A stretch of DNA of 64,000 nucleotides from Synanceia verrucosa (GCA_029721515.1 CM056559.1:11506501-11570500), one strand, 5' to 3'. Numbered from the stretch's first letter, positions 32,901 to 47,100 are shown. The notes: generated from the sequence alone by a model not told the origin. A program made the numbers and translations.

Positions 32901-35899
32901 GTTTTTCTTCTGTATATCTTATTGCTGAGTTTACCTGGACCACTGCCAAACACACACAATGAGGATGATATTCTGAGCTGCCAAAATCTGAAACCAGCCC
33001 ATCAAGCATTTCAATACATATTTAGACAGTCAATTGAATCGAAGTGCTTCACTGTGAGGGTAGGAGGGGGTGTGAGGTGCACAAATCCACGAGGTATAAT
33101 TAGCTCAGATGTCGACAGTTTACAGATCTGAGTGAGAAAATCAGACTGGAACAACACATTCAACAAGAAGAGAGGGGGCAGTTAATTTTGCAAAGGTCAG
33201 GTGAGTTAATATGACAGTTTTCCAATATGTGAATGTTGGTGTTGCCTTGATTTACACTCTTTTTATTACCACCATGTTTATACAGTAGCTATGAGAGAAT
33301 GGCATACTACAGTGATACTGTTGGCACAGCCGTAGGTGCTGAATGCTTGTTAACTGCTGTGAGCTTTGAGCAGCAGCCTTTCATGTCAACACTGTTGGGA
33401 AAAAAACTGTCAGCATACAATACTGACAAGTACATGAAGAGATGTAGCTCTTCTAATTACCAGGGACATGAAAGAGCAGCCCTACTTTGGTTCACAGTTT
33501 ATAAATTTGTGGGTAAATCTGAGATAGGCTACTTTTGTACTTGAGTGTTCACATATTGTGAAACTTTATAATTCTACTCCACTATAGCTGTCTGACAGCT
33601 GTAGTAACTTTTCATATTTCCATATTTGCATGATTAGATTTTGTGTAAAGTGAAGAATGAAGTGTTGTTTTATGTGTTGTGACGATTCTCCCACTTTTTA
33701 AGCGAAATTAACTATTTACAAACCATCAGCTGAAAGTGAAAAGTGGCGCTGAAGAAAAATCTGTTGAGCAGCTCAACATTCCACAGCAGTGAAATGCAAC
33801 ATATACATTGAATGGTAATGCAGAAACAGCATGTATGATAGTTGAACACGTGCAAGCGGTTTTCTTTTTGTACTTTTACTTTTAATGACTTTTGAAAATG
33901 TTTCTCATATTAATTGCATAACTTTTACTTAAGCATGGTTTTGAATGCAGCTCTTCCAGAATATCAGTTAAATGATCTGAATACTTCTGACCACTGATGA
34001 GTGTGCGCCGAGCCCCTCTACACTTTATACACATCTTTCAAATCAGTTTAGGGGTTAAATGAATATTGAAAAGTATTTTAATATCACTTTTTTGTATAAT
34101 ATCACATTTTTGTATATAATCATCATTGTTATCTTAGAATGAGCTGTTCATATATAAATAGGGAGCGGGTCCTCATCACAGAGTTGGCTGCCACGTTTCT
34201 ACAGTGACCCAGAAAGGTCCAGTTTGGCTTTTTCACATTGTTCTTAACAACACAGAGGAAGTTTCATTCAACTGTTTTAGATGTTTGGAACTGCACACAC
34301 TATAGCTAGCACTATCACACTACTTTAAAAATGAGTGATAACTTCATATTTTTACACAGCTCTAGCATAATAGTCCAATCAAAAATAATGCTATTAAGAA
34401 ATGAAATGCAAAGTGAAGCATTGTCCTGTTTCCTTTTAGATTTGTTTTAATTCACAATGTTAACCATATGCTGATGAGAACATAATTTTTAGGACAGGTT
34501 TGCCCTGGTTGGTTATTTGACCATTTTCCAATTATTGTCATCATCAGCTTGAATGCCCGTGAACTAGGATAGATGTCATCAGAACATTGTTTCATCAGAT
34601 GATAAGAAATGTCCCAATCTGAAGTCTGAAAATGAGTCACCCTTACCCTATAGACTAAAACTCTTGCTTTTGTTCATTCATATCATAAATGCCTTTTATT
34701 TTCTAACATCTGTTAAATCAAAACAAACAGATTAGTTCTGAGACCAACATGTAGTGAGAATAACACAAACCGGGACTGCATCTGTACATCTTAAACCTGT
34801 TCATCAAAGCAGCCAAAAGACTCGGTTTCTTTTCGTGACACACGCACCACTGCAGGAGTTTCCACTTGTCTTTCTGTAAGTGCATCCGTTCTGGCTGGTG
34901 GCAGCGTGTCTGTCAAGCAGATGAGAGGATTTGTTGCCACAATGGTTAAAAAGCAATCTCTCAACTTTCACCTTGACACTTAACCCTCCTTTGGTGTGAA
35001 CAGAAAGAGCTACGATTGCTTCTTCTCCCTCCTTCCCTCCCTCTCTCTACAGGAGAGGTGGATCCCACTTTCTCTGCCTCAGCATTATTTGGCTTTACAT
35101 GACCAAACAGCCATGGTTTGTTGGCAGTTTTAATGAGCTTGGTTTGTGGCAGGGTTGAGGTTACCTTTACTGGAACGTGTCTGTGACCTCCACTGGGATC
35201 AGATTTTTTTCATCGTCAGCCGGATATACCCCCCCCTACTCAAAGAGCATCCACTAATGTAAAACTTTTAATATACGTCATGTGCACCATTTATGTTGAT
35301 CGAGACACAATGTGTGTCTGTAGGCTACTACTGCCGCCTTGTTGCACTCCCTTTCATCCTGATGTGCCTGCCTGATTGTGGCCGGCGTATCTCGCTGATT
35401 TACAGCAGAATAATGACTATAATTTTGTCAAAAAAAACCCAAAACACTTGAGATATGCTTCCTGCATGTGCCAATCACAACATACTGCAAATGAAAGGTA
35501 TAAAACCAAATCACTTGATGTTTTACCACTTGCATTTTCCTCATATCTTATTCCACAATTCACAGGAGTGGTTTGGCATTATTTGTTTCTGTTCTGTATG
35601 CTAAGCTAAGCTAAACAGTTGCTGGTGATAGCTTCATATTTATCATTTAGCGTTCAGCTCCCTGTACAAACAGTATGAGAGTGACATTGTCTTCTCACAT
35701 CTGGCAACAAAGCAAAGCTTTTCACAAAATGTCAAACTATTGTGTGACCTTTAATTTAAATTGATGCAGCTGACAATTATAATAACTGAAACACGTCATC
35801 CATGGCAAATTATGCAGCTCTCCTTTGGGCTAGAAAGTGACACTAACTGAAGATAGATGACATCATCTCAAATTTAACCTGTTTTCCATCTCTTCACAG
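29929..35899. other. Long spacer upstream of foxn1
   Basis: About 6 kb without a gene I can support. Open frames are short and unlike known proteins. Poly-T occurs near 31440-31455. A repeat of the gctaagctaagctaa family lies at 35580-35750. This interval is the natural place for foxn1 thymus enhancers, but I see no site I can name. Confidence 0.4.
35580..35750 (-). repeat. Dispersed fish repeat, family C, minus copy
   Basis: Contains tgctaagctaagctaaacag, gatagcttcatatttatca and cacaaaatgtcaaactatt, the hallmarks of a common short teleost repeat. It is in the opposite orientation to the copy at 36110. Confidence 0.6.
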
Positions 35900-35918
35900 G
35901 AGCACGTTTTGGTGCATA

Positions 35919-38288
35919 ATGTCAGAATCCCTGACACTTTCGCACAGTAGTGGAAAGTTTCAAACATCAGCCCCTCAGGCCGGCCTGCACACCTGTGAGC
36001 CCTGTGGGACCTCCTGCCAGCAGATGGCAGAACCACAGGTACTGAGCCACATCATGTTTTTCACCCAAAACAGCTTCTTCTAGATTTCAGTATTTAACGC
36101 TACATTTTTAAAGGAATAGACTGACATTTTTGGAAATTCATTAAGTCATTAACAGTCTTGCTGAGAGCTCTACAACCAGCAGTCAGTTAGCTTAGCTTAG
36201 CATAAATACTGGAAACAAAGGAAAAAAGCTTAGTCTAGCTCTGTCAGGTAAAACAAATGTGGATCTCAGTTTTTGCTATATCTTGTTTGTGTAAATTATT
36301 AGTAGTAGGAGCAGTGACCCAATTGCCCGAAAAAAATGTTGGCAGTGTTTCTGCAAAGAACAGATAGTGATGTCACATGATTAATGTTGGGAAATGATTG
36401 GTTAGGCTGAAGCAACAAAAGTAATTGGTTAAGGTTTGTACAAAAGATCATTGTTTGTGTTCCAGTAATAATGGAGCAACACAACAATGCAATGCTGTGA
36501 TCAAGTTAGGAAATATCTACATGGTGTGGCTTAAAGCTAATATGTTTGTACTGTACAGTGAAAATGAACATAGGGCAGCCTCCTGGATCGAAGTATTGTA
36601 TTTGTTAGATCAGTTCATTCATTCTGCCTTCCTGGTGTGTCTCTTTTCACTTTATAATCTACATCACTTTTTCCCCAAATGCAAAAGTATCTATTCATTG
36701 TAGCCAACATTTTTTTTCCTGGCAGTTGGGCTGTAAGCTTAGATAACCAGCTGCTGGCTGTTCTAATTCTCAGCGATAAATAAAAAAAAAAAATACTCCT
36801 TTATCCTATTAATTGTTCTCCAGGTTGAGTTTAAAACAAGAATCTTGGCAGCTTCTTGTTCCATCCATCCATCCATCATCTACCGCTTACCCTCATAGGG
36901 TCGCGGGGGGGCTGGAGCCTATCCCAGTGGTCTTAGGGCGGAAGGCAGGGTACACCCTGGACAAGTCGCCACCTCATCGCAGGGCACATAGAGACAGACA
37001 ACCATTCACACTCACATTCACACCTACGATCAATTTAAATTAACCAATTAACCTAATCCCCATTCATGTTTTTGGATGGTGGGAGGAAGCCGGAGTACCC
37101 GGAGAGAACCCACGCAGACACGGGGAGAACATGCAAACTCCACACAGAAAGGCCCCGGGCCCGGGATTTGAACCCAGTACCTTCTTGCTGTGAGGCGACA
37201 GTGCTGCTTCTTGTTCCAGAAATGGAAAATTGTTAAAAGAATTGTTCATATTCACGATAATGTTGATTGCATCACAGATTACAGAGGGCAGGGACGTCAA
37301 CGATACCCAGCGAAAGACTGACACCTTCAGCCTGAACAGGACGAACAGCGATGGGCCCATCAGTTCAGGGTCACTGGGACGAGGCAACTTTGACCCTGAC
37401 CGTTTCCATCCGTACCGTCGACAGTTCAGCGGCGGAACAGTGCCGGCTGCAGGTTGCCTCCAACAATGTTCGTCCTCCTTCAGCTGTCTGCTGGATGACC
37501 CTGACACTCGTTTACACAGCTTGATGGGCGAGGCACCAGCATCCTGGGACCAGGTCTCTACATTTATACCACACGCATGTTATCCTCACTTATTATTTCA
37601 ATTTGTGCATTTTGATATCAAGAAAGTGACTTTCTTGATATCAAAATCGATAAGGTTTGCTGGAAAAGAAGGGGAGTGAGTAAATAGAGTGGTGACTGGA
37701 AATGTGTAAAGCTGTAACTACACCTCCTCTCACATGTTAGGACTACTACACACACACTGTACACACTGCAATTTATTAACAGGAGCTGATAGAGACCAAA
37801 AAATAGATAGAAGAGAGTGACTATTGGACCTAAATTCATCAGGTGAACAGTAACACAACAAATGAATGATCATTTTACCTCATAACTGCTGGATGTGTGA
37901 AAAGCAACTGTTTGCTAAGAATTGCCATATCAACTTCGAATAGATGTCAATAGCTATTGTATGTCAATGATTTGCCCCAAATGGTTTCCGCTGCCCTCAA
38001 GTGGCCAAAAACAAGCTGTTGTCTCAATTTTTGCAGAGTTTGTACTCAGAACTACGGACCCGGCCAGAGCCGCCCTGCTCCCTGTCACAGAGCTATCCAT
38101 CACACAGCTCATCAAGCCCTCTACAACAGGTGATTGAGTGTGTCGCTTTAAGGATCACATCAAGGAATGCTGTAGATTAGGATGTATGTGATGACTAATC
38201 AAAACAGAGAGTGATATGTTCACAACTTAAGGATATCACAATAATCTGTACAACACATCTGTGTTTTATTGGTTTTCAGATCATGATT

Positions 38289-38321
<33 letters not shown>

Positions 38322-41220
38322 TCTCTACAGGTTTCATCTAGACTCTATTCCAGTGATGACCAGTCCAACAGCTCAAAATATTCTCTCCAGTGTCTCTCCA
38401 CTCAATCCCACCCAGAGAACATCACACAGTCCCCCTTCCCTAAGCCCATTTACTCATACAGGTAACATCACATTTCAGTATGATGCAGCTTTAGTCGTAT
38501 TTAAAGCATCAATGTGCACATTTCCTCTATGATTCTCATGTATAGGTGGGGTGTCCTAAAATAAAACAATGCTTTGTTGCAGCATCTTGATCTTCTTGGC
38601 TCTGAAGAACAGTAAAACAGGAAGCCTGCCAGTCAGTGAGATCTACAGCTTCATGACTGAACACTTCCCCTATTTCAAGGTATTACAATTTAGCGTAACT
38701 AAAACAATTAACTGAATTTGATTGTAACAAGCACAAATATTCTGCTCCAACAGTCTTTTTAGAATTGTTCTACAGGAGATCAGTAGGTTCACAAGTGTAA
38801 TATCTCCCCAAACCACATCTGTGTTTCAACTGGCATTAATCACCCCCTCATGATTAATGTCACCAGATGGCTCTGGACCAGCTGGGTGGTACTGTGTTGA
38901 GGCTGGTATGGGGAGTTTCATATCATCAGTGTGTGTTTGTGTGTAGGGTGTTTTGGAGGTTATTGAAGGGACAGTTCAATCATTCAATAAATCATATCTG
39001 ATTCATAAATCCAGAGGGATATCATAATGATGTGATATTATTGAGAAAGTGCTTGTGGTTCAAAATGCATCTGCTCTTTAAAGTTTATAAAATGAGGCAG
39101 CTGCAAGGTTGGACCTCCATTTGAACCCTGGGTTGTCACAAATACTGTACATTCTTCAAAAGATTCCAGATATCTCCAAATCAAAGACTCACCTCTGGAA
39201 AGAGCTCAAAAGATTTGCTGCCATTTATATGCAAGGAGGCACCTTATAGATGGCTGCTCTCCAAAAAGCTGCCTGTAACGTTAAACACAGGCTGCAGGGC
39301 CAGGAAAACAAACGAGGCAGATGATCAGCGATATTCTAAAGAACGTCACGGTGTTTTATATCTCCTACAATACATCTGAATGCTTTCTGAATATTGTCAA
39401 ATGTATCTTTGAGTTCAATTCAGTTCGTGGACACTTACCATGGCATGTAGATATTAAAAACTGCAGATGATGGACAAATTAATACACACTTCTGTTATAT
39501 TAATATTGCCTCCAGAGAAGATGGTCACTGGTTCCAGCTTATGAGGATTTGCTGCTTTTTTATCTTCTATAATACATGTGTCCTAACAGATTGAGTGCTC
39601 AGACAAACCAATCTGTATATATCACTTTGAGATTATATTTGACAATTTTCTAACATTTTATATACAATATCATATGAAGTGTTCTGGTAGTGCTGCTGTT
39701 ATGACACACAACTTTTCTTCCTGTACCATGAAGCACTCCTAATGAAATGAAGAGTGAGAACAGCTACTTTAAACCTTCTTTTTTCCTATCTTCTATCCAT
39801 CCCTCTCTGTTTTCAGTCGGCTCCTGATGGATGGAAGAACTCTGTGCGTCACAATCTCTCCCTGAACAAGTGCTTTGAGAAGGTGGAGAACAAAAACGGG
39901 AACTCATCCCGCAAAGGCTGTCTGTGGTCTCTCAATCCAGCAAAGGTGGAGAAAATGCAGGAGGAGCTGCACAAGTGGCGTCGCAAGGACCCCATCACCG
40001 TTCGCAGGAGCATGGCGAGACCAGGTAGGTCCTTCAGTACCAGAGAACAGAACATAAAGCCAAAGAAGTACTATGAATTTATTACAGTAAGAGATAAAAA
40101 GATCATATATGTACTGTGCAAATGTATGAGTACTTTTCGCTGTACTTTTTTCATTTTTGTACACCTTATTTGAGTCAAACTTTTTCTGTAGAAGATCTTG
40201 ATCGTCTGCTGGGACAGAGACCAGAGAAGCTGAGGTCTTTGGCACCTTACACCAACCCAGCTTCGTCATCCAGAGTGGCCCCTCCCTACGGCGCCACCTC
40301 ATCATCTTGCACCCCGGCCCAACTTCGACCGCCCTTTCAACGGCCAACATACACCCATGTGCAACCTCCGCAGCCCTACTACCTTCCCCCTGCCACTGCT
40401 CACCCCAGCAAATCATTTGCCCTGTACTCGCCGTGTGGACAGCAGCCTGCAGCCAGTGTCCCATCAGCCATTGGGACCTTGCATTCCCCCACAGCTGGTA
40501 AAATGCCACCTGTTGACAATGTCGCCCTCCAGGCTGAGTACAGCTCCAGGAGCATGCAGGAACTGCTGCTGGAGGGAGACGCCAGTTATGACATCGACAT
40601 GCTCAACCCCAGCCTGACTGAACTGCAGCTGCAAGGTACGAGAGTCAAGCCAAGTCAAAATGGGGCATCATATTGTTTGGTTATAAAGTCTGCAGGTGAG
40701 ATTACTTAATAATAATAATAATAACGAATGTGACATTTTGTTTTATTGTCTTTATCCTATATAATACGCCATTTGCACGGCTGACACTTTGGCTTGTCAC
40801 TCCAAGAAATCATCTAATCTAAAATGATCTGTTCTATGGAGTTAGCCATGATTAATGTTTTTTTTTTCACACCTGTCCTTCTCTATGGATTTGACTGATA
40901 TTTCCTAATTTTTCTCAGGTAACTTGTGGGAGGAGTTACAGGAGGAGAGCCTGGTGTCTGATCCACAAATCACCACCATGACCCCATCCACGACCTTTGC
41001 CCTTCAGACCAGCTGCCTGCAGGTCATGTCTCCCACCGACGGTCTGAAGCCAGAGGTGGCTGCTGCGGTCGATCGACGAAAAGCTGAGTGTGACCATGAA
41101 AACACAGGCAGGAACTTCGAGCATGGCTGTGTGAACAGACTTCATCCTGTAGTTTATTCAGGTGTGGAGAGTCTGGCTGGGTATCTAACTTCCTGTACTG
41201 CATCCATCACCTTAATGTAA
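35919..41220 (+). CDS. foxn1: Forkhead transcription factor FOXN1
   Basis: Master regulator of thymic epithelial cells (and of skin/hair keratinocytes in mammals); nuclear. Coding exons: 35919-36038, 37278-37553, 38037-38129, 38331-38461, 38583-38679, 39817-40024, 40192-40635, 40919-41220. Total 1671 nt, 556 aa (human 648). The forkhead domain spans about residues 200-300: [34 protein letters not shown], then the recognition helix [19 protein letters not shown]. It is followed by KRKDP-like [16 protein letters not shown]. The Pro-rich C-terminal half ends with the acidic activation region ([20 protein letters not shown]), which matches human INPSLTDFDFQGNLWE. All exon phases agree and no lesion is seen. 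The exon 1 acceptor (cacag at 35895-35899) implies an upstream non-coding exon. Exon 4 follows a (GT)n tract. The start is the first ATG in the exon. Confidence 0.96.
36110..36250 (+). repeat. Dispersed fish repeat, family C, plus copy
   Basis: aaaggaatagactgacattt, then gttagcttagcttagcataa and tctagctctgtc. It is the same family as 35580-35750 but inverted, so the two bracket foxn1 exon 1. A shorter piece (gcttagataaccagctgctg) lies near 36735. Confidence 0.6.
36864..37205 (-). mobile_element. tRNA-derived SINE, family A, copy 2 with 13-bp target duplication
   Basis: Full body of the family on minus, from the ccatcc tail to the gaggcgacagtgct near the head. The first 20 or so bases of the tRNA head are missing. 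The direct repeat gcttcttgttcca lies immediately outside both ends (36851-36863 and 37206-37218), the footprint of target-primed insertion. It sits in foxn1 intron 1, 60 bases before exon 2. Confidence 0.85.
38290..38321 (+). repeat. (GT)n tract at the foxn1 exon 4 acceptor
   Basis: About 15 GT units end 9 bases before the exon. The acceptor therefore reads (TG)n-ttctctacag with only a short pyrimidine run. Confidence 0.95.
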
Positions 41221-44100
41221 ACACCACTACAGTGTACTGTATACTAACTTGAATGGGGAATACTGTTTGGCTGCTTCAATACACATTTCTTCTTCCCATT
41301 TATTTATTTGCAAGAGCTCCTGTTACATTGGAAAAAAAGGCGATACATTAAAATTTAACTAAGTCCCTCATTGAAATGTATGTGTGAATTTAGTTATTTA
41401 TTTGCTTTTTATAAACTGTATTGTCATGTTGATTTTCAAAATGTCAAAGCATTTTAGTATTAATTAATATTTTAGGTGATTCTATTTTTTGTCATTTCAT
41501 TTGTCATGTATGCATTTTAATATCCAAGTAAATATGATCTCATAAAAGAATTGTTTTATTTGTCATCTATCTCCAAGACTTTAGTTTCTTACACATGTGA
41601 GGATTTATTCTTCTCAAGCACCTCCGTCTTAACTGGCTGTAACAAACACAGTCACCTGGATTATCCTTCTGCGTTACAGGAATTCAAATTTAGCCTTTTA
41701 ATGTATAACTTTGTTTTTATGTATTATATCTCATGTTTTCACCCAGTTAATATATGATTTCAATTTTACTGCAAGTTTAAACATGTCATTCAATTTACTC
41801 TATATAGTAGAAAGTAATTTTTATTAAAGCAAACCTCTGGGAAAGTGTACTGTATATTTTGCAAACATGTTGTCATGGCAGCAATGCAGTAAGTCTGTTG
41901 TCACAGAAGATGGCAGCACAGACAGTATGCATCCAGGCGAGGGATGTGGAGCTCATCCCAGCTGTCTTAGGTGAAGGGCAGGAGACACCTTGGAGCCAGT
42001 TCATCATCATCATCAATGGCCCAACCATTCACACTCACATGTACCTGGGGAGTACCCAGAGAGAACCCAGGCAGGCACTCCACACAGAAAGGCCACCTGG
42101 TATCTTCTGGCTGTGAGGCGACAGTGATAACCACTACACCACCACCCTAAAAACTACCCAATACCAGGAATTATCTTCTGACAATTATTAAAATACTGAA
42201 TCTATACATATTAACAGTCACATATTTTACTTTCTGTTTGTAATTTAGTACTGATGTTTTCTACATTAGTAGCCTCATAAATATGAGGAGAATTACCTGC
42301 ATTCTTTATTTATAGGCATCATTTTAGCATTTCTGGGTTACTGAGATCAACCACTGTTTAACTATGTTTTCATTTGCATATAATCACCAGAAACTCAGAC
42401 TTGTTTTTGTTGGCTTAATGGGCTTTGTCTTGTTGCTCCGCCATGATTAGCCCAGAATAGACAAACCAAAGACCAGCTCTGGAGAGAGACGAACACTCTT
42501 CTCTTTCTACTGTTTTGAAAATGTATTAGTGTAGCACTATACTTTACTTTTTACTTGCTTTGTTCAGTTTCAACCTTAGAATATGTTTGTGGTGATCCTG
42601 GTTCTTGTTTTCTCCCAGGCAGGCTGTACACTGGCAGGGAGGACTGGCTGACTTTTCCACCAAGGAAGCTGAAAAGACTCACCTGATACTCATTCACTCC
42701 AATCTAATGGCTCTTCCTCCATTCCAGTGCTCGGTCAGTCTGTCCTGATTGGTAGGGTATACTCAAGACACTTGCCTGACGCCTGTGATTTCCTCCTGTG
42801 TTTTATCCCTTCATATTTTTTCCCCCATGCGTTCACCCCTTTCTCACCATCGCCATCATCGCCCTGATTCAAATGTTTTGCACTGTGATTAATCATCTCA
42901 GCCTTTTGCCTTCAGTCTAGAAGTAAAACCTAGCAATATTTACTGTAATAAATCATGACATGACCACGATATGTCATCAGAAATTAAGGCAACAGGTCGA
43001 ATTGAAATATTGGCTTCTCGGACTACAGCCAGTAGTGTGTTCTCCTTTGATATTTAACTTTGTAATCCCGTTCACTGCCCGTTTCGACACTCCATTGCCA
43101 CATATTAAATTCTTTTTATGCAGACAGCCTCCTGCAGCCACGAAAGCAAGCAAACACTGAACCATCAAGTATAATGAAAACTTTAGCTTCTACCCAACCT
43201 CAACAAGTCTCTGTGGTTTAAACGCTGTCAAACCTTCATATTGCTCCTTTAACGACTAATATCAAGATTTCAAGAAAAAAAATAATCCCAAATTTATTGC
43301 AGTGATGGAATATTTGCTGTCAAAACTTTACAGACCTTTTTAATTTTATACTTAAAACATTTATCATATACACAGTGTTTAGTACTACAGAGGATGTACC
43401 CGATATCAAAATTGGTATGGGATAGGTTTCCTGACACTTCAAAGTGGCTATTTATTTAAAAAAATACTCCTGAAGTAGTAGAACTACATGAACACAGACA
43501 ACAAATGACACATTCACATAGACAAAGTACACATTTCTGTTTGTCAGTCAAATGAACGACGCCAGAGTGAATCATTCAGATATGTGCTACTAGAAATTTA
43601 AGAAACTTCAGGAGTAAAAATGCAATGAGCTTCCTGTACAAACTACATCCATCTGAATGGACTAATTGTTATCAAACTGCTCAAGGGTAACTTCATGTCT
43701 GTCTCATGTGTTTCTGACTCAATGTGGCCCTTTTCTCTTCGTATTTATAGCTATCAAAACACACAAAATTTAAATGAATCAACATCTTCCTGATGAGCAA
43801 GTGGAGCCCACATACACAGACTGAAATCAACAGTATGTACAGACACTTTGCTGCCCACACACACTCGCTCACACACACTGATGCAAACTGATGATAAAAC
43901 TGGCAGAATTCAATGTTCCTGCAAAAGAGGCAAAGGGAGGAATCTATTGGTCTGGCAGCTGAATACCTGAATGACAATTTATGGAGTTAAAAGGAGTGAG
44001 AATAGAGCTTTTAATGCCAGTGAATTGTCCCGTTAGTTCATTTGTTTCTGGTCCTGAAGTGGCGCTTGTCATGGAAAGTGAAAGGTGGAAGGTGGTCTTC
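41221..44100. other. foxn1-unc119 spacer
   Basis: Convergent genes meet here. It holds the foxn1 3' UTR, a degraded SINE at 41937-42145 and the unc119 3' UTR. Candidate unc119 poly-A signals on minus (tttatt on plus) are at 43451-43456 and 43293-43298. No other gene was found. Confidence 0.45.
41937..42145 (-). mobile_element. tRNA-derived SINE, family A, copy 3 (degraded)
   Basis: Retains catcccagctgtcttagg, accattcacactcacat, agagagaaccca, actccacacagaaaggcc and the head ggtggtgtagtggttatca (on minus), with several internal deletions. Confidence 0.7.
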
Positions 44101-47100
44101 TTACGGCCCCCCACTGTAGGAATAGTCTGCCTTGTTGTGCATCACCAGCTTGTTGTCCACAAAGTAGAAGCTGTCAGACTGCGTCTCATAAGGATGCAGG
44201 ATCATTTCACGCACTGAGGGAGGAAATAGACACACAACACTCAGGATTTTGCATCATTATATCCTGTCAGATCCCTCTCAGTGTGGGTGTTTGACTCTTG
44301 GGACACTCACTGATTTCCTCGGACAGAGCGGGGAACTCGTAGATGTGCTCGCATGTGTTCTTGCTGCTGGGCATGCAGAAGCCAAACTCAAAATCAAAGC
44401 TCTTGAGCAGCTGATCGCGGAAGTAATGTCTCTCAATCATACGGAAGTTGTTGATGGGTGTGTCTCCCACTGTGAACTCCACTCTGCAGAAACACACAGT
44501 TTATTTTTCTCTATTATTTACTTCTAATGTCACAAAAACATTGTATTTACATGAAAAAAAAATTGACATTTGGGAAAATGTTTACAACAAACAAGCTGTC
44601 AGACGATTAAACAGATTGCATTCAAAAGAATAATTGATACACATTTTCTAAAAATTCAATTTGGGGTAAAACCCAAAAGCGCAAAAATGCAATGTGGATA
44701 CTAATCTGTCATTGCACAACAAACTGTGATCTCACAGATCTACTTCTGTGGAAATATATTATTAAACAAGGAGACAAAATACATCTCAACTAAAACAGTT
44801 AATTTACAATATGCCTGATAGTGTGTAAGTTAAAAGCCCCATATTGTGCTAATTTTCATGTTTATTCCTGTATTTTGAGTTTCTACTGGAATATGATTAC
44901 ATAATGTAATGTTTAAAAAATATTTACTTATATTGTTTGTTTGAATAAGCCTGTATTTACAAGCATCTATAGTATCTCGGACATAGTACATATTTCCAGG
45001 AAGAAAAAAGCTAATTAAATGCACAGAATTGCATCGCTAGGCTGCAGCTTGGGTTCATGTCCTGTCATTCACACACTGTAACCGGGAAACCTTTGTAATA
45101 TTTAAAAGTTTAAAACTGTAAAATGGTTTAAATATTAGACAGAAATAAAATCAGAAATAAAAATCATCCACAGTATTTATACAGCACTTAAACCTGCCAT
45201 ATAATAAAAAAGGTAAGAAGAAGTAACATTTGACAATATGAGACCTTTAACCTAATTCATCTAACAAATCAGCACAACTATTTTATGAGGCACTATGCTC
45301 AATAAAAATACGAAGTGCATAAATTAAGCATTTTCATTAAAGCGTAGATTATAGATGAGTCAATAATTGTTGGTTTGGAGTGAAATCTGCAGTCAGTCAC
45401 AGAGTAGGAGTCTGATGCTGAGCGCCACTCGGGAGCACTGACAGCTCTTTGGTGTGTGACTCAGCAGGTGGGCTTGGTCGCTCGGTATTTTTCACACTCA
45501 TCGTCGTCAGCCTGCCGTCCCACACTAACGCCCACACACCTCCCGGTATGTGTCTTCTGTCAGAGCAGCAGGGTTTGACCAGACATAATTGCATCATTCA
45601 CTTTTTTTGTACACACATCTATTTCTCTCTCATGGCCTTCAAATACACACTGAATGTTAACTTACGTGGCTCCGACCTGCCGCAACTGCAGGAAGGCTGG
45701 GGTGAACTGGTATCGGACAAAGCGGCCGGCATTGGGGTCACAGTGCTTTCTGCCTCCCGCTAACAATGAGAGCAGACATACAGTAAATATCCATTATTAC
45801 ATTAATGCATGATCACTAATGCATGATCATACAATAAAATCTAACATGCAGACTATCCTTTAAAGGCTCATAGCGGCTCATATCACAAAACACAGACTTT
45901 AACTTGAGCTGACCTGGTGTTGGAGGTTTAGTAATCTCAAACAGGACCGTCCCTGTTTCCATGTCACGGATCTTAAATCTGGTGAAGTCGATCATGTGGA
46001 CATTTTCTTCTGGAGAACAAAGATAATCTGGAAAAAGAGAGAAAATGCCCTTTAGACTGTCAACTACAAACAGTCTATTTCTATGCTATGATGTCAACGT
46101 GAACGAAGAAAAACCTCTCATGTCAGACAACGAGCTGTCAGTTACTGAGACGTTATCACCTCTGTAGTTCTGTGGCGAGATACAGAAATATCTGTTGTTA
46201 CAGGCGAGTCTGAACTGAGCTCATTCATCAGCTCGCTACATGCTGGATGCATTTGCTTGACCTTGTTTTTGATGCGTGCCATTGTAACCTCACCATAAGG
46301 ATAAGAATGCTTTTTTTTTTTTTACACATCAGATATTTCACTGGTATGACACCAACAACAACCTGTCAGTCAGTTAATTAATACAGTACAAGCCATACAA
46401 TGAATCAGTCTAAATCTCTCTGAATTTGTGTGTGTATTATATTTTAGTAATTTACACATCAAACGCACACATTCCAAAATAGCCAAGCCAAGACAAGTAA
46501 GTTTTATTTATGTAGATCAAAAATAACAAGGCACAAATCATCTATCCTCAGATCCTTGATTCGGTAAGAGACACATTTCTCTTCCTGGATGGGCAGAAAT
46601 ACGACGATTTACATCATCTCACTGTGTTCATGGTCTGTATCTCAGGGTAAAGTCAGTCTCTGCGTTGTGTTTTCTCCTTAGAAAACTGGAAGACAACGGG
46701 GTTAAAACAGCTTGTGTCGAACCAACAAGAACAACACCAGTAAGTATGCTTCACCTTCTTACTATATATTCTAAAATGTATTTAACGTACTTTGTCTTTA
46801 AACAAGAATATGGTGAGTGAGAATTAAGCTCATACAGTACATAGAATAGTATAATGTTTTGTTTTATGGAGGTGATCCCTGTGCGAAATATGGTTCAGTC
46901 TCCTTTTTAAGCTTTTTAGTGTTTAACTGAGGTCATTTTTATGTATTTACCAATTGTTTTGTGTCTCTAATAACACACACAAAGACAGAAACCCAAGTAC
47001 CCTTAGCAGGGTGACAGATATGGTTATATTGGCACTGTGTGTGTGTGTGTGTGTGTGTGTGTTGTGTGTTTGTGAGACACTCCTCTCCCAACGTGGCAGG

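Noticed and set aside
39904..40509. 201-residue minus-strand frame
   Set aside because: Shadow of foxn1 exons 6 and 7, crossing a real intron; no protein resemblance.
43693..43977. Minus-strand frame of 94 residues just past the unc119 stop
   Set aside because: Falls in the unc119 3' UTR, has no homology and no independent start context.
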